The notes beneath the pieces are model-generated. The model saw nothing but the letters and a program-made list of their open reading frames with translations, was not told the DNA's origin and made no database searches. Position numbers and translations under genes: made by a program. From an uncultured Eubacteriales bacterium (GTDB taxonomy: Bacteria; Bacillota; Clostridia; Oscillospirales; CAG-272), in the NCBI GenBank assembly GCA_934476315.1, contig CAKSNQ010000027.1:1-22809 (forward strand): a stretch of DNA of 22,809 bases. Reading direction: 5' to 3'. Below are positions 15,773 through 22,421 of the stretch, piece by piece (the stretch's first letter is position 1; every line of letters starts with the position of its first letter).

Positions 15773-15905
15773 CGCGCGGACTAACGTGTCCGGCTGACAT
15801 GTTCAGCGGGCGCGCCATCGCCTTGCCGTCCAAAAAGCGGGCAAGGTAAAAGGTCACACAAGCGACCAAAATCCCGAAAAACGCCGGAATCCCGACCGAT
15901 ATTTT

Positions 15906-15951
15906 GAAGGGGCTGTGAAAAAACTCAAAAGAGTTTTTTCACAGCCCCTTC
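15906..15951 (+). terminator. Perfect 21-bp stem terminator of the ior operon
   Basis: GAAGGGGCTGTGAAAAAACTC, loop AAAA, then the exact inverse ending in CCCCTTC and TTG. It is a near-symmetrical stem between convergent transcripts (the aminotransferase and the gene at 15965 on the minus strand), so it may act in both directions. It shares the GCTGTGAAAA core with the stem at 4887-5001. Confidence 0.85.
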
Positions 15952-15964
15952 TCTTGTGATCGGT

Positions 15965-16666
15965 TTATTCCAGCCCGATGATGCGGTTGGCGTCGTACAT
16001 ACGGCGCTCCTGCTCCGTCGCGGCATCATTTGCATCATTCGCACCGTTTGCACCGTTCGCGACATCCGCGTCGGCGACGTCTGCCGCCTGCTCCTCCTGC
16101 GGAGCAACGGCAACCTCCCCGGCGGATGCCTGCGGCGCCTCATATGCCGGTTCCGCATACGCCGCCTCCTGCGCGACCGACTCGTCCTCCGCCGCCTCCG
16201 GCGAGATCACGTCGTACGCCTCCGGTTCCTCTTCCGGCTCGCGCTCCTCCGGTTCGGCAAACACATTGTCCTCATCGCTCTCGTCCATGCCGATCGTGCC
16301 GAAATGCCGCACCGTCGGCGCGTGAAATTCGGGATCGTCCACCTCTTCGGCGTCCTCTGCCTGCGCATCGGAAGCCGCGGCTTTGTTTGCCACCGGAGCG
16401 TCGTCCTCTTCCTCGTCGTCCTCCGCATCGTCGCCGTTCAGCTCGCGGTCGCGATTGACGTTCTTTGCGACATACGCCATCGTAAAGCGGATCTCCGCCA
16501 GAAAGTAGGCGACGACCGCCATCACGGGCGCCAACCACAGCGGTTGTGCCTGCAAAAGAATCGAACAGATAATGCCCAGAAGGAGCACCACCAACAGCTC
16601 GCACAAAAGAACCAAGCCGTTTTCTCTCAGGTATTTTCCGATGTAATAGCCGCTGTTTCTTTTCAT
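15965..16666 (-). CDS. Small membrane protein with long acidic tail, unknown function
   Basis: The product has two hydrophobic segments (about 17-39 and 43-66) and then about 165 residues that are very rich in Glu, Asp and Ala, with almost no hydrophobic core and a repetitive ANGANGANDAND part near the end. The tail is probably disordered and cytoplasmic if the N-terminus is inside. It is not recognised as any family. The start at 16666 follows GGAAAGGATGG. It has its own promoter and shares a terminator with the ior operon. The composition is unlike its neighbours, but the reading frame is intact. Confidence 0.75.
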   Translation of the reverse strand: MKRNSGYYIGKYLRENGLVLLCELLVVLLLGIICSILLQAQPLWLAPVMAVVAYFLAEIRFTMAYVAKNVNRDRELNGDDAEDDEEEDDAPVANKAAASDAQAEDAEEVDDPEFHAPTVRHFGTIGMDESDEDNVFAEPEEREPEEEPEAYDVISPEAAEDESVAQEAAYAEPAYEAPQASAGEVAVAPQEEQAADVADADVANGANGANDANDAATEQERRMYDANRIIGLE

Positions 16667-16722
16667 ATAAGAAATCCATCCTTTCCGACTGCCAGGGTAC
16701 GATAAAAGATTTATCTTCTATC

Positions 16723-16751
16723 ATTGTAGCAAATTCTTTCCGAAAATGCAA
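16723..16751 (-). promoter_or_regulatory. Sigma-A promoter of the acidic-tail membrane protein
   Basis: On the minus strand there is TTGCAT (16751-16746), a 17-base spacer and TACAAT (16728-16723), about 55 bases before the start codon. Confidence 0.7.
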
Positions 16752-16787
16752 GTCTCTCGGTGAAATTTATGGATTTTTTTTGCAATT

Positions 16788-17567
16788 TTACGTGCGGGAT
16801 TCCTCCGCGCGCCGCAAAAAGCTCTGAAGCTGAGGCGTTTTCGGCGAATCTATCAGCTCCTTGGCTTCGCCCTCCTCGACGATCACGCCGTCCGCCATGA
16901 ACAGAACGCGGTCCGCCACATTGCGGGCGAATGCCATCTCGTGCGTCACAACGATCATGGTGCGCCCCTCGTCCTTGAGCGCGCGGATGACCTTAAGCAC
17001 CTCGCCCGTCAGCTCGGGGTCAAGCGCCGAGGTCGGCTCGTCAAAGCAAAGAATGTCCGGTCCGAGCGCCAGCGCCCGCGCGATCGCGACCCGTTGCTGC
17101 TGCCCGCCGGAAAGCTGGCAGGGATAGGCGTCGGCGCGGTCGGCGAGGTTCATTTTACGCAAAAGCTCCATGGCGGTCGCCTCCGCCTGCTCGCGCGGCA
17201 CGCCGAGGATGCGCACAGGCGCGTCGGTGATGTTTTTCATCACGGTGTAGTGCGGGAACAGGTTGAACGACTGGAACACCATGCCCAGCTTCAGTTGAAT
17301 CTCCTTCTCTTTTTTGCGGTCGGCGTAAACGGCGCGACCGTCGGGCGAGGTCTCCACGAGCGTCTCCCCGCAGACGCGGATGCACCCGCTGTCCACCTCC
17401 TCCAGATGGGTCACGCAGCGAAGCAGGGTGGATTTTCCCGAGCCGGAGGAGCCGATGATCGCGATAACCTCCCCGCGCGCAACCGACAGCGAAATATCCC
17501 GCAGGACATCCCTGTCCGCGCCGAACGACTTTCTGACGTTTTCCACTTGCAAAAGAATTTCCGACAT
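16788..17567 (-). CDS. Polar amino-acid ABC transporter, ATP-binding protein (second system)
   Basis: This is the ATPase of an uptake transporter. The 259 residues show Walker A GSSGSGKST (39-47), Q-loop MVFQSFNLF (Gln 99), signature LSGGQQQR (152-159), Walker B ILCFDEP (172-178) and the switch His in VTHE (209). This is the GlnQ/HisP type. It follows its permease by 13 bases with GGGGAGCGG before the ATG. No clear terminator follows; the next gene has its own promoter. The amino acid transported cannot be told. Confidence 0.95.
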   Translation of the reverse strand: MSEILLQVENVRKSFGADRDVLRDISLSVARGEVIAIIGSSGSGKSTLLRCVTHLEEVDSGCIRVCGETLVETSPDGRAVYADRKKEKEIQLKLGMVFQSFNLFPHYTVMKNITDAPVRILGVPREQAEATAMELLRKMNLADRADAYPCQLSGGQQQRVAIARALALGPDILCFDEPTSALDPELTGEVLKVIRALKDEGRTMIVVTHEMAFARNVADRVLFMADGVIVEEGEAKELIDSPKTPQLQSFLRRAEESRT

Positions 17568-17580
17568 TCCGCTCCCCTCC

Positions 17581-18258
17581 TCACTTGATGCTGTAATAGT
17601 TCATCTTTTTTTCGAGCTTTTCCATGCCCATCGCCACGCAGAAATTGAAGATGTAGTAGAGCACACCCGCCAGCACGTAGGCAAGCAGCTTGCCCGTGTG
17701 AAGCGCCGAAGCGAGCTGTTGCGCCTTGGTGAACATTTCCACGATACCGATGGCAAACGCCAGCGAGGTGTCCTTGATGAGCGTGATGACCTCGTTGGTG
17801 ATGGTCGGAAGAATCCGGCGCACCACCTGCGGCAGAATGATAAAGCGGAACGTCTGCGCACGGGAATACCCGAGCACCCGCGCCGCCTCGTACTGACCCA
17901 CCGGCATGGAGGCGATGCCCGAGCGATAGATTTCAGCGAAATACGCTGCGTAATTGAGCACGAACGCGATGATCACCGCCACAAATCTCCAGTTGCTCCC
18001 CAGATGGCTCAGCGGAATCCCGAACGCATAGTACGGTCCGTAGTAGGCGACAAAGAGCTGCAGTACCAGCGGTGTGCCGCGCATAATCGAGATGTAAATG
18101 CGAAAAATCCACGATACAACGCGGAATTTCGACATGCGTCCCGCGCAGATGGCAAGCCCCAGCGGCAGAGCAAAAAGCAGCGTCAGAAAGAAGACGGAGA
18201 CCGACGTTCCCGCCGCCTGTACAAGGAGCTTCAATACCACAAGAAAATCAAAATCCAT
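17581..18258 (-). CDS. Polar amino-acid ABC transporter, permease (second system)
   Basis: The 225-residue protein has the HisM/GlnP permease pattern: several membrane helices, RGTPLVLQL, and the cytoplasmic EAA loop EAARVLGYSRAQTFRFIILPQ, which contacts the ATPase. It ends MNYYSIK. The start at 18258 is chosen because GAAAGGGC precedes it. An upstream in-frame start at 18321 would add a non-conserved basic stretch. It lies between the binding protein, 342 bases upstream, and the ATPase. Confidence 0.93.
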   Translation of the reverse strand: MDFDFLVVLKLLVQAAGTSVSVFFLTLLFALPLGLAICAGRMSKFRVVSWIFRIYISIMRGTPLVLQLFVAYYGPYYAFGIPLSHLGSNWRFVAVIIAFVLNYAAYFAEIYRSGIASMPVGQYEAARVLGYSRAQTFRFIILPQVVRRILPTITNEVITLIKDTSLAFAIGIVEMFTKAQQLASALHTGKLLAYVLAGVLYYIFNFCVAMGMEKLEKKMNYYSIK

Positions 18259-18600
18259 GAAAACAGCCCTTTCTCCCCGCGCCCGCCATATGCTCACTGA
18301 ACGCAGGATGGGGGGTGACACCCCGATCGCGCGCGGCGGTCGGTTTGTCCCCCCGTATGGCGGCAGTGCGCCGCCCTGTCGGTCAGCTCGCCTGCCGCTG
18401 AATGTTCAAATGCAGGGCGTTCAACGTCCAACGCTTAACGCTCAAAGCTCAACGCTCACGTCTGACCGCCTGCCGTCCGGCGCACCGCGCCGACGCTTCC
18501 CTTCCGGGCACCCCCGCTTATTTTCCGGGGGCACTTCCGAGCGACCTCCCGGGTGCTTTCCCGGCTTATTCCCCGGAGCACTTCCGACTTATTTCCCGGC
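18259..18600. repeat. Non-coding spacer with degenerate short repeats
   Basis: This 342-base gap within the second transporter operon has no reading frame that looks real. At 18412-18455 there are degenerate AACGCTCAA-like repeats. From about 18500 to 18612 the motif CTTATTTCCCGG recurs in variants, including the stop-codon end of the binding-protein gene itself. A small GGGGTG/CACCCC hairpin lies at about 18308-18324. No promoter was recognised, so the permease probably depends on read-through from 19592. Confidence 0.6.
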
Positions 18601-19389
18601 TTATTTCCCGAGAATGATCGAATCGCTGATGCCGTACTTGGCGGCGAGATCGGCGACGGTTGTGGAATTCTTGGCGATCTTGGTCAGCGCCGCGTCCACA
18701 GCGTCGCGGGTCGCGGTGTCGCCCTTCTTAAAACCGATGCCGTACTGCTCGGATGCCAGCGTCTCGGTGAGAATGGAGTAGCCGTCGCGCATCAGCCCGC
18801 CTGCGACGCCGACGTCGATGACCAGCGCATCGATCGCCTCGGTCTCAAGGTCGGTGAACGCCGCGGTGTAGTCCTTGCAGGTGACAAACTTGCCATCCTT
18901 GAACGATGCCACCAGCTCCCGGAACTCTTCCTTTTTAAGCGTGCTCTCGCCGGAGGAATCCGCCTGTACGGAGACCACCTTGCCCGCGAGGTCGGACAGC
19001 TTGGTAATGCCCCGGCTGTTCTTGACCATCACGACGATGGAGCTGTCGGAATAGGGCTGCGTCCACTCGTAATCGTTCTCACGCCCGTTGATGGTAAAGC
19101 CGCTCCAGATGCAGTTGATATCGCCGCTCTCAAGCGCCATGTCCTTGGCGTTCCAGTCGATCGGCACCAGTTCGAGCTTCCAGCCCAGCTCCTCGCAAAC
19201 CGCCCTTGCCAGCTCAATATCGAAGCCGACATAGGTGTTCGTTGCGGCGTCCAGGTAGCCGTAGGGGGGGTACTCCGCGTCAAAGCCCAGCTTGAGCACC
19301 TTTTTGCCGTCATCTTCCGTTTTTCCGCACGCCGCCAGTACACCCACGCACAGGAGCAGTGCCAACACGATTACCACCAGTTTTTTCAT
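18601..19389 (-). CDS. Amino-acid ABC transporter, substrate-binding lipoprotein (second system)
   Basis: The start at 19389 has AAAGGTGG upstream and gives 262 residues. A lipoprotein signal ends LAAC at about residue 21, so the protein is anchored outside the membrane. The mature part is a normal family 3 binding protein: LKLGFDAEYPPYGY, YVGFDIELARAVCEELGW, GDINCIWSGFTINGREN and WTQPYSDSS in lobe I, then AGKVVSVQADSSGE in lobe II, and a final lobe I helix. The order is canonical, which makes it a useful contrast with the protein at 21453. The ligand is unknown. The C-terminal codons GGGAAATAA are duplicated in the spacer after the gene. Confidence 0.93.
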   Translation of the reverse strand: MKKLVVIVLALLLCVGVLAACGKTEDDGKKVLKLGFDAEYPPYGYLDAATNTYVGFDIELARAVCEELGWKLELVPIDWNAKDMALESGDINCIWSGFTINGRENDYEWTQPYSDSSIVVMVKNSRGITKLSDLAGKVVSVQADSSGESTLKKEEFRELVASFKDGKFVTCKDYTAAFTDLETEAIDALVIDVGVAGGLMRDGYSILTETLASEQYGIGFKKGDTATRDAVDAALTKIAKNSTTVADLAAKYGISDSIILGK

Positions 19390-19530
19390 TGTTTTTTCCA
19401 CCTTTCATTTGCCGTTCTGACGCCGCGCGCACGCTCCGCGTTGCCGCCTGCAGCGCTCCGCGCCCGCGTCCTCAGCGCCGTGCCTCCGGAGCGCCCTGCC
19501 CCGCCTTTTCGGGTTCAAACGGCTCCACGG

Positions 19531-19558
19531 CACTTTAGCGCTTTACTTTGCTAAAGTG
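19531..19558 (-). promoter_or_regulatory. Inverted repeat at the start of the second transporter transcript
   Basis: CACTTTAGC (19531-19539) and GCTAAAGTG (19550-19558) are perfect nine-base arms around a ten-base centre. They begin at the predicted transcription start (near 19557). It could be an operator or a 5' hairpin. No known regulator site was recognised. Confidence 0.5.
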
Positions 19559-19563
19559 TCATT

Positions 19564-19592
19564 ATTATACCACCACATTCAACCAATGTCAA
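19564..19592 (-). promoter_or_regulatory. Consensus sigma-A promoter of the second transporter operon
   Basis: On the minus strand TTGACA (19592-19587), a 17-base spacer and TATAAT (19569-19564) form an exact consensus. The start codon is about 170 bases downstream, leaving a GC-rich leader (19390-19530) in which no known riboswitch was recognised. Confidence 0.9.
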
Positions 19593-19670
19593 TCGCTTTT
19601 TTACACAAAAATTCACATCAGGATTTCGAAGTTTTTTGCTGTTGTGTCAAATTTGTCCTAAATAGCAGAA

Positions 19671-19714
19671 GAGCCGCCGGAACTGCCACTCGCAAAGACA
19701 GTTTCGGACGGCTC
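19671..19714 (-). terminator. Terminator-like stem after the first transporter operon
   Basis: GAGCCG-CCGGAACTG and CAGTTTCGG-ACGGCTC pair with a small mismatch. On the minus strand the stem is followed by a weak T-rich run (TTCTGCTATTT). It lies about 100 bases after the stop of the ATPase gene and ahead of the next promoter. Confidence 0.6.
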
Positions 19715-19749
19715 CTCCGTTCCGCGTCCACAGATGCGCGTCGCGCGTC

Positions 19750-19803
19750 ACACACCACACGATGCACGTCGCACACCACACGATGCACGTCGCACGTCGC
19801 ACG
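19750..19803. repeat. 21-bp tandem repeat after the first ATPase gene
   Basis: About two and a half copies of CACACCACACGATGCACGTCG lie a few bases after the ATPase stop codon at 19812 (minus strand). No reading frame or terminator is made by the repeat itself. Confidence 0.8.
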
Positions 19804-19811
19804 GTGCGCGT

Positions 19812-20642
19812 TCAGAGCACCTTTGCCAGAAAATCCTTTGTCCGCTCCATTTGCGGGTGGGCAAAGAATTCCGTCGGCGCGCCCGATTCGAGGATCTGCC
19901 CCTCGTCGAGGAACAGAATCCGCGTCGCGACCTCGCGTGCGAACCCCATTTCGTGCGTGACAATGACCATGGTCATGCCCTCGTCGGCAAGCTGCTTGAT
20001 GAGATCGAGCACCTCACCCACCATTTCGGGGTCGAGCGCCGAGGTCGGCTCGTCGAACAGCATCACCTTGGGATTCATGGCGAGCGCCCGCACAATGGCA
20101 ATCCGTTGCTTCTGCCCGCCGGACAGCGTGGAGGGATAAGCCTGCGCCTTGTCCTCCAGCCCGATCTTGTGCAAAAGCTCCATAGCGCGCACACGTGCCC
20201 CCTCCCGAATCCCGGCGGGGGTGGTATCTATTGACGGAACCGGGCGTTTTTTCGCCGCGGAACGGAAAGCGTTGGTAAAGCGGATCCACCGACGGGCGCG
20301 CTTTTTGCGCCGCAGCTCGGTCAGTCCGATGTGGATCGGTGCCAGCGTGATATTGTCGAGGACGTTTTTGTTATTGAAGAGGTTGAAATGCTGGAACACC
20401 ATGCCCATCTTCTGCCGATGGACGTTGATATCCACCCGCATGTCGGCAATGTCCACGCCGTCGAAGATGATCGACCCCGACGTCGGGTCCTCCATGCAGT
20501 TCAGGCAACGCAAAAACGTGCTTTTGCCGCTTCCCGACGGACCGATGACCGCGACGATCTCCCCGTCCCCGATGGAGGTGGTGATGCCGCGCAGAACCGG
20601 CACGCCGTCGAAATCCTTTTTCAGATCAATGACGTCGATCAC
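19812..20642 (-). CDS. Polar amino-acid ABC transporter, ATP-binding protein (first system), with insertion
   Basis: This GlnQ-type ATPase of 276 residues has Walker A GPSGSGKST (34-42), Q-loop MVFQHFNLF (Gln 84), signature LSGGQKQR (173-180), Walker B VMLFDEP (193-199) and His 230. Compared with the ATPase at 16788 there are about 36 extra residues between ITLAPIHIG and AMELL (about 110-148). The extra part is rich in Arg and Lys (RRKKRARRWIRF, AAKKRP) and lies in the helical subdomain. GTG start with GGAGAGGAGG upstream. The gene overlaps the permease end by 17 bases, which indicates coupled translation. Confidence 0.93.
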   Translation of the reverse strand: MIDVIDLKKDFDGVPVLRGITTSIGDGEIVAVIGPSGSGKSTFLRCLNCMEDPTSGSIIFDGVDIADMRVDINVHRQKMGMVFQHFNLFNNKNVLDNITLAPIHIGLTELRRKKRARRWIRFTNAFRSAAKKRPVPSIDTTPAGIREGARVRAMELLHKIGLEDKAQAYPSTLSGGQKQRIAIVRALAMNPKVMLFDEPTSALDPEMVGEVLDLIKQLADEGMTMVIVTHEMGFAREVATRILFLDEGQILESGAPTEFFAHPQMERTKDFLAKVL

Positions 20643-21327
20643 TTTTCTTCATCCTCCTCTCCATGAGCGTCACCAGCCGCGAAATCCCGATGACAAGAAT
20701 CAGGTAGACCGCCGCCAGTGCGAGGTAGGGAATTACGTATTCGTAGTTGGAGTCCGCAATGCCGCGGAACGCCTTGGTCACGTCAACGACCGAGATGAAA
20801 CTGACGACCGACGTTTCCTTGATTAAGGTAATAAACTCGTTGCCCAGCGTCGGCAGAATGTTCTTGACCGCCTGTGGAACCACAACCTTGAGCATGGAGG
20901 TCCAATACCCGAGTCCCAAAGCCCGCGCCGCCTCAAGCTGACCGCCGTCCACCGACTGGATGCCGCCGCGCATGATCTCCGAGACATACGCACCGCTGTT
21001 CATGCCGAAAATGGCGATGGCGACCGCCGTTTCGTCCATGTGCAGCCCCAGCGCGGGGAGAAGCACGAACCAGCCGATCAGAAGCTGAACCATGATCGGC
21101 GTGCCGCGGAAAAATCCGACGTAAACGTTGCAGATGGCGGAGAGGACGCGCGGCGCCAGACGATAGCGCGGCGTCACCTTGATGATGGCGATGACCGTGC
21201 CGATCACGATACCGATCAAAAGACCGAACACCGCGATCTCAACGGTCGTCAGAAGTCCCGCCAGAACCTTCTGATATCCGCCGTATGTAATGAATTTCTG
21301 ATAAAACAGCTCCCACTCAGCGCTCAT
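20626..21327 (-). CDS. Polar amino-acid ABC transporter, permease (first system)
   Basis: The 233-residue protein has the GlnP/HisM pattern with hydrophobic helices, FFRGTPIMVQL and the EAA loop LEAARALGLGYWTSMLKVVVPQA, and ends with basic residues. The start at 21327 follows AAAGGAG at six bases; the extra in-frame residues upstream are not conserved-looking. It follows the binding protein gene after 125 bases containing a hairpin and overlaps the ATPase gene. Confidence 0.93.
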   Translation of the reverse strand: MSAEWELFYQKFITYGGYQKVLAGLLTTVEIAVFGLLIGIVIGTVIAIIKVTPRYRLAPRVLSAICNVYVGFFRGTPIMVQLLIGWFVLLPALGLHMDETAVAIAIFGMNSGAYVSEIMRGGIQSVDGGQLEAARALGLGYWTSMLKVVVPQAVKNILPTLGNEFITLIKETSVVSFISVVDVTKAFRGIADSNYEYVIPYLALAAVYLILVIGISRLVTLMERRMKKSDRRH

Positions 21328-21400
21328 GAAGCTCCTTTCCTTTCCCCACGGAAAGCACATGTCAATGTCGGCACGCCCGCGCGGGGCGTCCGATACAGCA

Positions 21401-21436
21401 GAAATTCCCCGTCACCACAGAGTGGCAGGGAATTTC
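21401..21436 (-). terminator. Intercistronic hairpin between binding protein and permease
   Basis: GAAATTCCC and GGGAATTTC form a nine-base stem with further pairs (CCAC/GTGG) inside. There is no strong T-run, so it is more likely a partial terminator or a stabiliser of the upstream binding-protein mRNA. This is a common arrangement when the binding protein must be made in excess. Confidence 0.5.
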
Positions 21437-21452
21437 GCAGAATTGCGTTCTC

Positions 21453-22310
21453 TTACTTCAGAGAAGCAAGGATGTCCAGAACCTCTTTGGCGCTCTTGCA
21501 GCCGTCAAAGGTCGTATCGTCCTTCAAGGCGATGATGACCTGGTAGCTTCCCTGCTCGTAAGGATCGGAGAAGTCAACAACCTTCTGCCGTGCGGGGTTG
21601 ATGGTCAGACCGGAGCAGGCGATGTCCACACCGTTCTTGCCGATGGAGGTGACGACCGCGCTGAAGTCCATGTCCTTGATGACCAGCTCCATGCCCAGCT
21701 CATCCGCGATCAGCTTGGCAATCTCCATGTCGATGCCGGCGAAGTTGTTGCCGACCGTGAACTCGTAGGGCGCGAACGCCGCGTTGGTTGCCACCACGAG
21801 CTGATCCTTGGAGGCATCATAGGTGCCGGCAGGGATGGTGTCGCCCGTCCACGTAGCGGAGTTATCGTCGTTCACATTGGCATACTTTTCGTAGATTGCG
21901 GCGATCTCCGCCTTCTTCTCGGCAAGAATCTTGTTGATCTTGGCGAGCAGCTCGGGCTGATTCTTGTCAACACCGATGCCGTAGTCCTCGGAGGTCAGCG
22001 CGTAGTCAATCACCTTGATGGAGGCGCTGTCCGCCGCAACCAGCGACTTGGCAACGCTTGCGTCGATGACAACGTACTTGACGTTGTTGCTCTTGAGGTC
22101 CTTGACCGCCAGCGCCGCATTGTCGTATGCCTTGGCGTCCACGTTGGAGTAGCCTGCAAAGCCGAAGCCCTCGTCGCCGGCGAGGAATGCCTCACCCGTC
22201 GTGCCCGCCTGTACGCCGATGGCGACTTTCTTTTCGCCGCATCCCGTAAACGCAACCATGCAGCCCGCAATCATCAGAGCCGCGATCATCAGAGAAATCA
22301 ATTTTTTCAT
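21453..22310 (-). CDS. Amino-acid ABC transporter substrate-binding lipoprotein, circularly permuted
   Basis: The ATG at 22310 (GGAAAGGA upstream) gives 285 residues with a lipoprotein signal ending FTGC (Cys 24). The order of the mature part is reversed against the family. Residues 29-42 are VAIGVQAGTTGEAF, the usual start of lobe II. Residues 77-145 are the rest of lobe II and the C-terminal helix (YVVIDASVAK, EDYGIGV, LLAKINKILAE). After a linker (146-169), residues 170-284 are lobe I, from QLVVATNAAFAPYEF through GIDMEIAKLIADELGMEL and LTINPARQKVVDFSDPYEQGS to EVLDILASLK. The last residues would join directly to GKK-VAIGVQ in an ordinary protein. It is encoded first in the operon, with permease and ATPase. 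The ligand is unknown. Confidence 0.9.
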   Translation of the reverse strand: MKKLISLMIAALMIAGCMVAFTGCGEKKVAIGVQAGTTGEAFLAGDEGFGFAGYSNVDAKAYDNAALAVKDLKSNNVKYVVIDASVAKSLVAADSASIKVIDYALTSEDYGIGVDKNQPELLAKINKILAEKKAEIAAIYEKYANVNDDNSATWTGDTIPAGTYDASKDQLVVATNAAFAPYEFTVGNNFAGIDMEIAKLIADELGMELVIKDMDFSAVVTSIGKNGVDIACSGLTINPARQKVVDFSDPYEQGSYQVIIALKDDTTFDGCKSAKEVLDILASLK

Positions 22311-22371
22311 GGTAGTAAATCCTTTCCTGTACCTGTGCCCGCCGAAGCGGTGTTGTTTTGTTGATGGCATG

Positions 22372-22400
22372 ATTATAGCATAAACATTCATCCTTGTCAA
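22372..22400 (-). promoter_or_regulatory. Consensus sigma-A promoter of the first transporter operon
   Basis: On the minus strand TTGACA (22400-22395), a 17-base spacer and TATAAT (22377-22372) form an exact consensus, about 60 bases before the start codon. Confidence 0.9.
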
Positions 22401-22407
22401 TGCTTTT

Positions 22408-22421
22408 TGAAAAAATATTCA
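22408..22421. promoter_or_regulatory. Candidate ArgR/AhrC box
   Basis: TGAAAAAATATTCA matches the ARG-box layout TGAAT-N4-ATTCA with one mismatch and correct spacing. It lies directly upstream of the -35 element. This would fit arginine-responsive control of amino-acid uptake. The AT-rich setting makes chance likely, so it is tentative. Confidence 0.3.

Noticed and set aside
19390..19530. Riboswitch in the leader of the second transporter
   Set aside because: The leader is long and GC-rich, but no known riboswitch core (lysine, glycine, T-box) was found in it.
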